23,850 nt of DNA from Verrucomicrobia bacterium SCGC AAA164-M04 (GCA_000383735.1 KB912134.1:1-23850), one strand, 5' to 3'; shown: positions 1 through 7,729, counted from the stretch's first letter. Notes: generated by a model not told the origin, from the letters alone. A program made the numbers and translations.

Positions 1-214
1 ACCCTTCCGATGTGAGTGAGAGGAATGAAGAGTCGAAAAAATTCCTCCGAGGCGTGGTTGGTTCGCTTTGGGTTTTCAAGGATCCAATCGAGGTCTAGGG
101 GGCTTTGGGCGAAGTGGGATATGATACGAGTGACGGTATGAATAATGGTGTCTCGTCCTCCGGCGAAAGCGATGTTAGCGAAGCCAAGTTTTTCTTCTAG
201 ATTGAGGCGGCGTC
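1..214. repeat. Left arm of exact 214-bp inverted repeat
   Basis: Bases 1-214 are the reverse complement of 19904-20117 with no mismatch that I can find (position p matches 20118-p). Identity stops at 215 (C here, implying G on the minus strand, against T at 19903). The arm is cut by the window edge, so its true length is unknown. It lies entirely inside the P450 coding sequence. It is not an insertion-sequence end: there is no transposase and no target-site duplication. Confidence 0.95.
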
Positions 215-800
215 CTTCGAATTCCGCTTCATTAAGAGCAGAGAAGAAATCTTTACCTGGGTTTTTGGCCGCCGCTTCGAACATCTTCTTGCAGTATTCT
301 TCCATGAAAGGACCTTTGGCTTTTCCGTCGCCATCCTTAAAGACATGGAGCCCCCAGCTGACCCAGAGTTCCGCCTCCTTCTCCGGGACATTTAGGAGAT
401 AAGTCAGAGCGTAAGATTGTAGCGGAATTGCGATATCTCTAACAGCATCGATGGAGTCCGCCTCGAGAGCCCTCAAAAGGAGTGATTCAATCAGGATGTT
501 GATCTTTTCCTGTACCTCGGGTTGCTTCGGGCGTAGGAAGAAGGGCTCTGCAATTTTACGATACGCCGCGTGTGCGGGGGGGTCGACCTCTAGCGGATAC
601 TGGCGCACCGTACGGACGTCCTCTTCAGAAGGGATTGGAATTCGTCGGGGACTATCAGAGCTGTAGGTTTTTGTGTCCTTTGCTGCATTCCGAACATCTT
701 GGTGACGTAAAATCATAGGGATGCGCTCGCCCTGAAAAGTGCCGATGTGAATAGGGCACTTTCCTCGTGCTTCCTGAAATGGGTCGTCGAAATTATTCAT
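1..800 (-). CDS. Cytochrome P450, 5' part (runs off left edge)
   Basis: Reading the minus strand from ATG at 800-798 gives about 266 residues, open to the window edge. The start MNNFDDPFQEARGKCP is followed by the helical body of a class I bacterial P450. Key motifs are the I-helix AGGRDT near residue 212, matching the oxygen-activating (A/G)GxDT element, and the K-helix ExxR (EFFR) near residue 254. The heme-cysteine loop lies beyond the edge. However, an exact copy of the last 214 bases occurs at 19904-20117 and continues into a 3' half carrying FGFGAHLCLG. Joining the two would give 381 residues, a normal length for a soluble bacterial P450. The expected role is heme monooxygenation of an unknown substrate with an external ferredoxin partner; no redox partner is seen nearby. 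The P450 call is firm; the substrate is not predictable. Confidence 0.88.
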   Translation of the reverse strand, partial: MNNFDDPFQEARGKCPIHIGTFQGERIPMILRHQDVRNAAKDTKTYSSDSPRRIPIPSEEDVRTVRQYPLEVDPPAHAAYRKIAEPFFLRPKQPEVQEKINILIESLLLRALEADSIDAVRDIAIPLQSYALTYLLNVPEKEAELWVSWGLHVFKDGDGKAKGPFMEEYCKKMFEAAAKNPGKDFFSALNEAEFEGRRLNLEEKLGFANIAFAGGRDTIIHTVTRIISHFAQSPLDLDWILENPKRTNHASEEFFRLFIPLTHIGR

Positions 801-833
801 GGTTGGATTGGGAAAAAGGGGGCTTGTGGTATT

Positions 834-929
834 CTAGCTGGCCTTACTCTCCGTTCTCTTTGGCGAAAAGGAAACCGCCCACTGCATAACGAGAAGTAAC
901 AGTGGCAGGCCTACGAATAAGCCTAGCAT
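834..929 (-). CDS. Possible 31-aa single-span membrane peptide
   Basis: A short minus-strand frame begins MLGLFVGLPLLLLVMQWAVS and ends in a charged tail (SPKRTESKAS). It gives one strong hydrophobic helix followed by basic residues, as in small inner-membrane peptides. It stops 34 bases upstream of the P450 start on the same strand, so it could be the first gene of that transcript. No clear ribosome binding site precedes the ATG. The open frame extends upstream to a TAG near 965 without another ATG, though a TTG directly precedes the ATG. It is plausible but weakly supported, and could be a chance hydrophobic frame. Confidence 0.3.
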   Translation of the reverse strand: MLGLFVGLPLLLLVMQWAVSFSPKRTESKAS

Positions 930-1031
930 CAAAATAATAAGGAATATTGAACCAGAAACGGTATTTTCCGACTACCAAAGATTTAAAATTGTAGCAAAAA
1001 GAAAACCGTCCGCCCAATCAAAGATGAGGAG

Positions 1032-1064
1032 CTGACAGGAATTTTCTTTTGGCGGGAAAGGTTT
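1032..1064. repeat. Diverged copy of the 36-bp dispersed repeat
   Basis: The sequence ctgacaggaattttcttttg, continuing ggcgggaaagg, aligns with the tandem units at 2801-2872. About 25 of 33 positions match, with the core tcttttggcggga best conserved. It lies 47 bases upstream of the TIM-barrel start codon. Three copies in 2 kb on the same strand suggest a dispersed element family in this genome; its function is unknown. Confidence 0.5.
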
Positions 1065-1110
1065 ATCAGAGTCGAAGAAAGATGAGGAGTGTGTGGTGTG
1101 TATTTCCTGA

Positions 1111-2064
1111 ATGAAAAGGACGCGAAGAGCATTTTTGGGGGTAGGAGCGATGGTTGGGGTTGGAGCAGTGGGCACAGGAACTGGGCAGGGCTCGAAAGCG
1201 AAAAAGATTGAATGGCAGGGGGGGAGGAGTCCGTGGCCGATCTGTTTAGATACGGCGACCTTGGCTAATGAGATACCGCTGGATGAGAAGGTAGAATTGG
1301 CAGCAGGAGCAGGATTTGATGCGATTGAGCCGTGGGATCGAGAGTTGGGGGTTTACGAGAAGGCGGGAGGGTCTTTAGAAAAGTTGGGGGAGAGAATTAA
1401 AGAGCTTGGGTTGTTTGTGCCGAGTGTGATTGGGCTCTGGGGAGTGTTAGCGAATAGTGAGGAGGATTTTGAAAAGAGGATTGGTGAGCATCGTAATCGG
1501 TTGCGAATGGTGAAGGCGATCGGGGCTGCGCATGTCCAGTGTATCCCGGACTTTAAGTATAAGGATGACTTCAACCTGGAGTCAGGAGCGGCTTGCTACG
1601 CAAGGATTAGCGAAATCGCACAGAAGGACTATGGATTGAAGACCGGGATTATCTTTCTCAATGCGGTAGGTAATCTGAAAACGGTGGCGGATGCAGTGAA
1701 GTTGGGCATGAAGTCGGGTTGGAAGGATGTGAAAATCATCCCGGATAGCTATCATAACTATCATGGTGGGACTCCATTAAATTCACTGCGTATGTTGCGT
1801 GGGAGTGCGATCGCAATTTATCAGTTTTCGGATGCGCCAAAGGGCCAGAAAAAAAAGGATTCGTGGTGCGACGGGGAGCGAGTTCTACCAGGAGATGGGC
1901 AGTTACCGTTGGTAGAGGAGCTGCAAATCTTATTAGAGATTGGGTATGAAGGGTGTGTGTCGTTGGAATTGTATAATGAGGAGTATCGAAAAAGAGAGCC
2001 TAAGAAATTTCTGAAAGAGGCGCATGCGAAGACTTTAAAGGTGATCAAGGAAGCAGTGGGCTAG
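1111..2064 (+). CDS. Tat-exported sugar phosphate isomerase/epimerase-like TIM barrel
   Basis: This 317-residue protein opens with MKRTRRAFLGVGAMVG, a twin-arginine (Tat) signal with an Arg-Arg pair, FLG and a Gly/Ala/Val-rich hydrophobic stretch to about residue 25. The rest fits the xylose-isomerase-like / AP-endonuclease-2 TIM barrel (hydroxypyruvate isomerase and sugar-epimerase relatives). Visible signatures are GFDAIEPWD near residue 70, IIPDSYHNYHG near 210 (metal-binding Asp/His strand), QFSDAPKG near 240 and CVSLELYNEE near 288 (metal-ligand Glu). Such exported proteins probably act on sugars or inositols in the periplasm; the exact substrate cannot be read. The codons are unusually rich in GGG/GGA and the coding strand is purine-heavy compared with neighbours. 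The start at 1111 is the only one that keeps the Tat motif; no strong ribosome binding site precedes it. Confidence 0.82.
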   Translation: MKRTRRAFLGVGAMVGVGAVGTGTGQGSKAKKIEWQGGRSPWPICLDTATLANEIPLDEKVELAAGAGFDAIEPWDRELGVYEKAGGSLEKLGERIKELGLFVPSVIGLWGVLANSEEDFEKRIGEHRNRLRMVKAIGAAHVQCIPDFKYKDDFNLESGAACYARISEIAQKDYGLKTGIIFLNAVGNLKTVADAVKLGMKSGWKDVKIIPDSYHNYHGGTPLNSLRMLRGSAIAIYQFSDAPKGQKKKDSWCDGERVLPGDGQLPLVEELQILLEIGYEGCVSLELYNEEYRKREPKKFLKEAHAKTLKVIKEAVG

Positions 2065-2487
2065 GCGAAATCGCTATTACCGTAATCACGAAAGTTGGAT
2101 GAGATGGGTAGCCCGAAAACTGATCTTACTGGACGGGTTAGAATTGCTAGCAATTGTGGACTGGTCTGAAGCAACCTCCTCGACGAGAGCTGGTGGTTCC
2201 CGGTAATGGTCGTTGGATGAATCAGGATAAGGGGCGCTTTGCAATCGAACCCCATTTGCCCCGACAGGACCATTTAGCCAAGCGATGACCTGTATTGGAC
2301 TCAGTAAGTTGGAATGGGTGCATTCACTGAAAAAACACCCTGTGTAAGGGCCGCAGTGTAGCCAAAAATTTAGGTCACAGTTGACCGTATTTGGTCAGCT
2401 GTGACGTAAATCCTGATTCGCCCTCTCATTTAGAAAAGAGTTAGCGAATCAGCGATTCGTAGGTTTGATTCTAGTCGTGCTTCACGA
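2065..2487. other. Intergenic stretch with hairpins, no convincing gene
   Basis: About 420 bases lie between the convergent TIM-barrel and cold-shock genes. Only short, unrecognised frames are present. It holds a 13-bp stem-loop at 2374-2405 and the cold-shock-gene hairpin at 2472-2490. I see no tRNA and no transposase remnant. Confidence 0.5.
2374..2405. terminator. Strong 13-bp stem-loop
   Basis: GTCACAGTTGACC and GGTCAGCTGTGAC pair over 13 bases (one G-T wobble in DNA terms) around a 6-base loop GTATTT. No T-tract follows on either strand, so it is not a textbook intrinsic terminator. Its place between convergent genes suggests a bidirectional transcription barrier or an operator-like palindrome. 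Confidence 0.4.
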
Positions 2488-2490
2488 CTA
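2472..2490 (-). terminator. Hairpin overlapping the cold-shock stop codon
   Basis: On the minus strand TAGTCGTG-AAG-CACGACTA forms an 8-bp stem with a 3-base loop, beginning with the TAG stop of the cold-shock gene. Only a weak, non-uridine tail follows, so it may act in mRNA 3'-end stability rather than as a strong terminator. Confidence 0.45.
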
Positions 2491-2691
2491 TACGGATTCG
2501 ACTTTCTCGGCGCATGGGCCTTTTTGGCCTTGGCCGATTTCAAATTTCACCTTCTGACCTTCATCAAGGTTTGCATATCCAGAACTCTCGATTGCGGAGT
2601 GATGAACGAAAAGATCTGCCCCGCCATCGTCTGGTGTGATGAAGCCGAAACCTTTTTCTGGATTGAACCATTTAACTGTACCTGTACTCAT
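2488..2691 (-). CDS. Cold-shock protein (CspA family, single CSD)
   Basis: From ATG 2691-2689 this encodes 67 residues, the usual length for bacterial CspA-type proteins. The cold-shock domain is complete: [20 protein letters not shown] carries RNP1 (KGFGFI) and is followed by RNP2 (DLFVHHSAI), then [18 protein letters not shown] and a closing AEKVESV. It is a single-strand RNA/DNA chaperone expected in the cytoplasm. The frame is open another 32 codons upstream, but MSTGTVKWF is the conserved family start, so the shorter form is chosen and the upstream stretch is treated as 5' UTR. It is convergent with the TIM-barrel gene and probably monocistronic. Confidence 0.95.
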   Translation of the reverse strand: MSTGTVKWFNPEKGFGFITPDDGGADLFVHHSAIESSGYANLDEGQKVKFEIGQGQKGPCAEKVESV

Positions 2692-3371
2692 TTTTGTATT
2701 TGGTTTATCGGAGTGATTGCTAATCTCCATGAGAAGATGCTCCTGCTCCGGATGGACAATTCTTGGAGTTTTGCCTGAAAGAGTCAATGGATATCACTAA
2801 CTGCTAGGAATTTGCTTTTGGCGGGAGGGCCTTGAACTGCTAGAAATTTGCTTTTGGTGGGAGGGCCTTGAAGCCGCCTTTGGGTCTGAGCGGAGGGGAG
2901 AATGTTCTGAAATCCTTTGATTTCTCCCATGGTGCCGTCTAATCCAAGCTTCTCCCAAAGCGGCATCTGGCGGTGCATTGCTTCACTTAGCCTCCGAAGC
3001 AGGGGGTATCTGGATGATGGTTCATGTAAGCCCAAGGCTTAAGGTATGCTCGGAGGGAGAAGTATCTTGAAGCCGGAAAGGTGGCTCGGGATAAAGCCAT
3101 AACCGAGCTCTGAGTTGCGATCCCCATGAAGCTTGAAACTTGGATCTTGGAAGGTAAAAGGCTAAACCTCTTATCGACCAATCGTGATTTCCTCTGAAAA
3201 AGATCATTGAATTCGGAAAGGGAAGCACTGAATCGGGATGAGGAATTCAGAGGAGGGTAGGCTTGAATGACTATTATTACGAAATTTGCATGATCACCTA
3301 AACATCAGTCGGAATCAAAACCGATGGGTGAAATAATTTGAAAAATCAATAACCTGTGATATTACCTTTCG
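2692..3371. other. Gene-poor region with tandem repeat
   Basis: Nearly 700 bases carry no protein I recognise. They include the presumed cold-shock leader (2692 to about 2790) and the tandem 36-bp repeat (2801-2872). Minus-strand frames across 2784-3228 (with PPAKSKFLAV-type runs) look like translated repeat rather than protein. A plus-strand run reading REKYLEAGKVARDKAITEL near 3047-3110 is bounded by stops and has no start. It could be a fragment of a decayed gene. Confidence 0.5.
2801..2872. repeat. Two tandem 36-bp units
   Basis: Unit 1 (2801-2836) and unit 2 (2837-2872) both read ctgctaRgaatttgctttt-like sequence, continue ggYgggagggccttgaa, and differ at only two of 36 positions. The unit length is a multiple of three, so all frames read through as 12-residue repeats, but no flanking gene is credible. 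A diverged third copy is at about 1032-1064. This is consistent with a dispersed intergenic repeat family. Confidence 0.85.
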
Positions 3372-3569
3372 ATGATTATTGCTTCTTGGATTTGTTTTGT
3401 TTTGAGCCTCCTCTCCATAATTGGTTCAGTTGCGATTTGGAACATTAAGAAGGGCGAGGGCTCAGAACAGAAGGCCCATGCCGAGAGGTTTGGTATTTTC
3501 GTAGGTTTATGGGCGCCCACTTTTTTGGGCATCGCAATCTTCCTCATTTTGCTCTCTCAAAGCAGCTGA
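3372..3569 (+). CDS. Small two-helix membrane protein, unknown function
   Basis: The 65-residue frame starts MIIASWICFVLSLLSIIGSV, a clear first membrane helix. It then has a hydrophilic loop rich in Lys/Glu (residues 25-42) and a second helix (FGIFVGLWAPTFLGIAIFLI), ending in a short Ser-rich tail. The helix-loop-helix pattern and compact length argue for a real gene. It resembles small hypothetical inner-membrane proteins seen in marine Bacteroidota/Verrucomicrobiota. No ribosome binding site is obvious before the ATG. No partner gene is adjacent. Confidence 0.6.
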   Translation: MIIASWICFVLSLLSIIGSVAIWNIKKGEGSEQKAHAERFGIFVGLWAPTFLGIAIFLILLSQSS

Positions 3570-3868
3570 GTTGTCCGATGGTGTTTTCAAAATACAAGGT
3601 GTCGAAGAAGCCCTAAATCTTAGGGAAAATTATTGGAGTCGTTCATGATTTGAGTGTTTCCACTTTCAAGGCGAGGACTCTGCAACTCAACTAGATCGGC
3701 TTTATTTGGCGCGGTTACGAGTAGCTCGTGTGCTCTGTTTAACTATTTCCCCCCGAAAGAGTCTCGAGATTCTCACGGCGGTTACTACATCGGCATTTCA
3801 TCGTCAGGGTCAACAGGATATTAACACCAAAGAGTAGACTCTATCGGGGTGTTGTTTCAGATTTCATG
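3570..3868. other. Intergenic stretch, nothing convincing
   Basis: About 300 bases lie between the small membrane protein and the stop of the minus-strand barrel gene. One plus-strand frame (3649-3837, containing QLDRLYLARLRVARVL) is open for 62 codons but has no ATG and no ribosome binding site. It may be a gene remnant. Confidence 0.4.
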
Positions 3869-4771
3869 TTAAAAACTATAGCTGAGGCCAAGTGACCACA
3901 GAGGGCCTACGGCAAGGGCAGTTTCATTAACACGTCGATACGCGGGAATTAAGATTGAAGCGGAGGCGCTGAAATTATCATTGATAGTGTAGATGAGTGA
4001 GGGTGTGAGACTTAGGACAGTGGAACCTGTGTAGCCAATCTCATTTTCTTGGAACTTATCTTTTTCACCGTGGGAAAAATCTAAAGAAAGCCTCAAGTTG
4101 AGGTTTTCAGTAATTGATCGGCTTATCCCTACACGGAATGCGTAGGCCTCAGCAGGGTGAAAACCTTTGGAGCTTTCATAGAGCGCAAAAGTGATATTAG
4201 CTCCAGAAAAGAAAGACCAATCGTTATTGAGAGTCGCAAAATAATTCGCACCTAAGGCAAGTTGGGTTGTGCCTGTGCCGAGTTGAAATACAGTCGGCGC
4301 TACTTCTCCTAGAGCGGGGTTATCCCTTGGTTTCCCGGTTGGTAAGATCAATCCAGCGCTTAACCTTAGCCGGCTCCAAATCGAATTTTCATCAGCCCTC
4401 GGTAAATAGGTTGCGGACATCGTGATGTCCCCCAGGCCATTCATGTTAATATCGGGCTTATCTCGCTCACGACGAGTGGCATCCGTGAAAGGGATCTGAG
4501 TCGAAAAGAGCCAAGTTGAACTCATACGATAGGAAGCAGTGAGTAAAAATTGATTAAACTCCGTAGAGGCCTTAGTTGGATTTTCGACGCGAGAGTATCG
4601 GTTGAAAAGGTCATCGTTTTTCCGATAACGATAATCGAAGGCGAAGCTAAAGGCAGAGCCATCGGCTACTAAGCTACCGCCAACTGGCGGCGCGGTAAGT
4701 TTTCATCCGTCTCATCCGAAAGCAGAGAGAGGGAGAAGTGAAAAGAGAGAGATTTTTTTAAGGAGTTTCAT
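3869..4771 (-). pseudogene. Outer-membrane beta-barrel (MetA-pathway/porin-like), two in-frame TGAs
   Basis: The frame from ATG 4771-4769 encodes a signal peptide (MKLLKKISLFSLLPLSAFG). It then hits TGA at 4714-4712 and again at 4705-4703, and continues in the same frame for 278 codons as a typical beta-barrel: alternating amphipathic strands, GLGDITMSATY, SAGLILPTGKPRDN, LALGANYFATLNNDWS, and a C-terminal Phe. The order of features (GDI strand, LPTGKP loop) recalls the phenol-degradation MetA / putative transporter barrel family. Between the TGAs, the +1 frame reads DETDENLP, a sensible mature N-terminus. That suggests two compensating small indels (about residues 19-28) rather than stop-codon recoding. 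It is either a recent pseudogene or a sequence error. The upstream Cys-rich gene is on the same strand but separated from it by a terminator. Confidence 0.65.
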
Positions 4772-4828
4772 AGGTATTTCTTTGATTTGTATTCGTTTGA
4801 AGGGAAGGCAAAGCTCATAGCTAGAGCT

Positions 4829-4851
4829 GAAAAACGTCATTAGGAATGACG
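4829..4851 (-). terminator. Intrinsic terminator of the Cys-rich gene
   Basis: On the minus strand CGTCATT-CCT-AATGACG (7-bp perfect stem, 3-base loop) is followed at once by TTTTT. It sits between the Cys-rich protein stop (4927) and the barrel-gene start (4771), and so implies separate or attenuated transcription. Confidence 0.75.
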
Positions 4852-4926
4852 GTGAGGCCTCGATGAAAAATCTGAGGCGTCAGAGAGTCCGGCGAGACGC
4901 AAAAGGCTGGCCTCAAGCCCAACGAA

Positions 4927-5337
4927 TCAAAGAAGATAGCAGCATTGGAGGGCAATTCGCCTCCTTAATGAAGGTGGCGGTAATGAGCCGGGAGGCCATT
5001 TGCTGAGGTGGTCAACAACCGGTGAAAGATGTGGGAGAGTCAAGAAACAGTCGGTTTGCAGGAGAGCCTTTGTAATCTGATCATCACCAGTAACTTTAAG
5101 AAGTAAGGCCTGGGTGAGAGTGAGAGATTTTGCTTTCTTAAGAGAGCAAGGGCAGGAGTCAGGTTCGTCAGGTTTTTCTTCCTGATCGCTTTGCTCAGCC
5201 AATTGGCAACAACACGATTGATCCTGTAGTGCTAATTCTTTGTCGTGATCAGCGTCAAAAAAAGTGGCTGTTACACAACAGCACATCGGATTCCCGATGA
5301 GTAATGCCATGAAAAGGGCTGTGACTTTACCAACCAT
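4927..5337 (-). CDS. Exported Cys-rich protein, possibly metal-binding
   Basis: From ATG 5337-5335 it encodes 136 residues. The first 15 or so (MVGKVTALFMALLIG) form a signal or anchor. Cysteine clusters follow: MCCCV near residue 20, SCCCQ near 43, CPC near 64, an isolated Cys near 95, and CC next to the C-terminal YLL. An acidic stretch (EQSDQEEKPDEPDS) lies between the second and third clusters. Repeated CC/CPC groups suggest binding of a soft metal such as copper or zinc, or a disulfide-rich envelope protein; this is inference from composition. A TTG 13 codons upstream would add a basic extension, but the ATG gives a better signal peptide. It precedes the outer-membrane barrel gene on the same strand, a layout compatible with a metal-response cluster. 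Confidence 0.6.
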   Translation of the reverse strand: MVGKVTALFMALLIGNPMCCCVTATFFDADHDKELALQDQSCCCQLAEQSDQEEKPDEPDSCPCSLKKAKSLTLTQALLLKVTGDDQITKALLQTDCFLTLPHLSPVVDHLSKWPPGSLPPPSLRRRIALQCCYLL

Positions 5338-5439
5338 TAGACGCTTTCGTTTACCTAAAATATTCTCAAGTAACAAGATGAATTAATGATAAGGGGTTGC
5401 TTACAGCAATTGGAAATCGTAAGCCCTGCTACAACGCCT

Positions 5440-5460
5440 CCCCCCCCAAAAGAAGGGGGG
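5440..5460. repeat. C8 homopolymer and C6/G6 hairpin
   Basis: A run of eight C (5440-5447), then AAAAGAA, then six G (5455-5460), can fold into a 6-bp G-C stem. It lies 70 bases upstream of the LRR protein start, within its likely leader. The homopolymer is prone to length change and the hairpin could affect translation or transcription. Confidence 0.7.
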
Positions 5461-5530
5461 ATGTTCTCAGGGAAGCTGTGCTTTTTTGAAGAAATTCCCA
5501 AGAGAACGCGGGCATGTATTTCATTAAGTT

Positions 5531-7507
5531 ATGAAGAGACGAATATTCCCTCCATGGATAGAAGTGATCGTGGGTGTTTCTCTTCTTGGTGGAGGATCTG
5601 TGAATGCCGCCCAGTCAGGTTTGTTCACCTATGAGGTAGTGTCCGGGCAGGCCGAGATCACCGCTTATCCGGCGGGCGAAACAGGGCATCTCGACATCCC
5701 AGTAGAACTGGACGGATTTAAAGTGGTTGCGATCACGGGCACTTCGCCAACGCAAGGGGCTTTCCAGGGCTCGAGTCTCAGCTCGGTCATGATTCCTGAG
5801 GGGGTCGAAACACTCGGTTCTCATGCCTTTTATTGGAGTCGTTTACTAGCTGTCGATTTCCCAACTTCGCTGAAACGCATCGGAGCCAAGGCATTTGGTC
5901 TCACTGCTGTAGGGTTTGGTGGCGAGGCGATCGTTCTTCCCAACGGGCTGCAAGAAATTGGAGAACAGGCATTCTGGGCCTGCGACTTTCGGCAAATGAT
6001 TATCCCGGATTCGGTGACGGCGATAGATAATTCGGCATTCGCGAATTGTAAGCAAATGACGTTTTTAAAGATTGGGTCAGGCACGTCGGTTCTCCCCTCA
6101 GGAGCGTTCGAAAACTGTGATAAATTGAAACGGTTAGAATTCGGCGAAGGGGTGGTAGAAGTCGGCCCGAACTGTTTTCGTGGCTCCATGATTGCCGAGG
6201 TGACATTTCCTTCGACTCTAAAGACCCTCGGGAACAACGCTTTCGGATTTTCTGGAACCTCACTCTCAATAAACGGGGGGACGTTGGTTCGTGCAATGTT
6301 CAAGGGGGATGCTCCATCTTCGTTTGGGAGGGGTGTCTTTGGAAATCGTGCAAGCGAGTTCGTTGTCAATTTCTTGCCGAATGCGACTGGATTTACCGAG
6401 GGTGCTTGGCGAGGGGTAAGGAGCCGTGAAGTAAGCGTGCTACCGTCTAACGAACTAAGGGAGCTTGGAGACTTCACATACCGGGTGATTGGTGACGAAG
6501 TGGAAATCGTCGGTTTTCCGAAGAACTTCGTCGGTCACGTCGAAGTTCCTAGCGACATACAAGGAAAGCCGGTAACAGGGATCACGGGTGCCTATCGCGG
6601 GAACACGTTTGAGTCGGCTTTTTCCTTTGCCGGACTCACCTCAATCCACATCCCGGAGGGAGTTGAGGTGATTGGTAGTAATGCATTTGCGCTCTGTTTT
6701 GGGCTAAGCAAGGTGTCCTTTCCGGATAGCCTGAAAATCATTGGGCCGGCCGCCTTTTACCGGACACTCATCGATGAGTTGGAGTTCGGCTCCGGGTTGG
6801 AGGTGATCGGAGAATTTTCTTTCCCCAACATGATCGCGACCGAGCTTGTGATTCCGGATAGCGTGAAGAAAATAGGGGCAAGAGCCTTTGAAACGTCTGC
6901 CGCCAGATCGCTGATTGTCGGCTCAAGTGTCGAAGATATCGGTATAGGTTCGCTTGCTTCAAACAGAAATTTGGAAGCGATCCTATTCAAAGGTAACGCT
7001 CCAGCTGAGCCAATAGGGCTTGCCGGTTTTCGGGACACCGATGAGATAACTGTTTATTTTCTCTCAGGAGCGCAAGGGTTCAGCGCCCCGAGATGGGATG
7101 TCTTCGGCGATGGCCGTTTGATACTCCACACGGTGGAAATCGAGTCGCTGGAACCAGTGGAAGAGTGGCTGATAACCAAGGGGTTTCGAATTTCTCAGGA
7201 CATGAGTGAAACTCTGCCGGGCAGTGAGGCCTCAATTTTGATATCGTATGCGTTAGGAATGGATCCGTATGAGACAGGCCCCGCAAAGATGCCGTTGGTA
7301 GAGTTTACGAAAGGTCAGTTAGCCATGAGGTTTTTTGCAGGGCGGCCTGACGTGGACTACAAGGTCGAAGTGAGTGACGATCTTTCTGAGTGGGAAGAGA
7401 CGGGAGTGTTGGTGTCTGAAGCGGATGCCTCGGGGGTGAAAACTGCCCGCGTGACTGGAGGGGCGAGCAAGAGTTTCTTGAGGTTGGTCTTTTCATTGGC
7501 AGACTAG
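5531..7507 (+). CDS. BspA-type leucine-rich-repeat surface protein
   Basis: This 658-residue exported protein has an N-terminal signal peptide ending near GGGSVNAAQS (residue 27). Two homologous modules follow. Each opens with a FTYxVxxxxxEI...GHxxxPxxxxGxxVxxITG segment (residues about 31 and 312) and then TpLRR/BspA (LRR_5) repeats such as VMIPEGVETLGSHAFYW, MIIPDSVTAIDNSAFANC and IHIPEGVEVIGSNAFALC. The second module runs to about residue 535. The C-terminal 120 residues (ILISYALGMDP, MRFFAGRPDVDYKVEVSDDL, FLRLVF) match a domain common at the C-terminus of verrucomicrobial exported proteins, perhaps for surface attachment. BspA-type LRRs mediate protein or matrix binding in other bacteria; the ligand here is unknown. 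It may be followed by a weak hairpin near 7530. The start at 5531 is the only one that keeps the signal peptide. Confidence 0.88.
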   Translation: MKRRIFPPWIEVIVGVSLLGGGSVNAAQSGLFTYEVVSGQAEITAYPAGETGHLDIPVELDGFKVVAITGTSPTQGAFQGSSLSSVMIPEGVETLGSHAFYWSRLLAVDFPTSLKRIGAKAFGLTAVGFGGEAIVLPNGLQEIGEQAFWACDFRQMIIPDSVTAIDNSAFANCKQMTFLKIGSGTSVLPSGAFENCDKLKRLEFGEGVVEVGPNCFRGSMIAEVTFPSTLKTLGNNAFGFSGTSLSINGGTLVRAMFKGDAPSSFGRGVFGNRASEFVVNFLPNATGFTEGAWRGVRSREVSVLPSNELRELGDFTYRVIGDEVEIVGFPKNFVGHVEVPSDIQGKPVTGITGAYRGNTFESAFSFAGLTSIHIPEGVEVIGSNAFALCFGLSKVSFPDSLKIIGPAAFYRTLIDELEFGSGLEVIGEFSFPNMIATELVIPDSVKKIGARAFETSAARSLIVGSSVEDIGIGSLASNRNLEAILFKGNAPAEPIGLAGFRDTDEITVYFLSGAQGFSAPRWDVFGDGRLILHTVEIESLEPVEEWLITKGFRISQDMSETLPGSEASILISYALGMDPYETGPAKMPLVEFTKGQLAMRFFAGRPDVDYKVEVSDDLSEWEETGVLVSEADASGVKTARVTGGASKSFLRLVFSLAD

Positions 7508-7729
7508 TTTTAAAGCCGTTATTACTGCCGCGGAGAGGCATTTTAACAACTCCCTGGTCGGAGTTAGCAAAGTTTTTCGGTAGATTCGGTTTGCTGGAGG
7601 CTAAAGTTTCAATGGATCTAAGATTTTGGCCGAGCATTCAAAAATCTCCTTTAATACGCGGGGTGGTTTCAAAGAATCGTTTGCACTACGCGATTTATGA
7701 ACGAGTAAATGTTCTAACTTTTTTTCGGT

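Larger units (their letters stand above)
801..1110. other. Divergent intergenic region, P450 / TIM-barrel gene
   Basis: This stretch between the divergently transcribed P450 (-) and the TIM-barrel gene (+) should hold promoters for both. I could not identify convincing -10/-35 boxes. It contains the possible 31-aa peptide (834-929) and a diverged copy (about 1032-1064) of the 36-bp unit tandemly repeated at 2801-2872. Nothing else is recognisable. Confidence 0.4.

Noticed and set aside
2784..3228. Minus-strand frames rich in PPAKSKFLAV and SSFMGIATQ
   Set aside because: The first is the translated tandem repeat. The others overlap each other and have no domain, start or neighbour support.
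3649..3837. Plus-strand frame with QLDRLYLARLRVARVL, 62 codons
   Set aside because: No ATG/GTG/TTG start or ribosome binding site and no family likeness; it may be a decayed piece or chance.
4703..4714. Two TGA codons in the barrel gene as possible selenocysteine
   Set aside because: They fall in a linker after the signal peptide, with no thiol-active motif, and a +1 frame between them reads sensibly, so indels explain them better.
5386..5634. Plus-strand frame overlapping the start of the LRR gene
   Set aside because: It runs over the C8/G6 hairpin and into the LRR coding region in another frame; no family features.
5830..6477. Long (215-codon) minus-strand open frame within the LRR gene
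   Set aside because: It is antisense to strong LRR coding sequence and its composition follows from the repeats.
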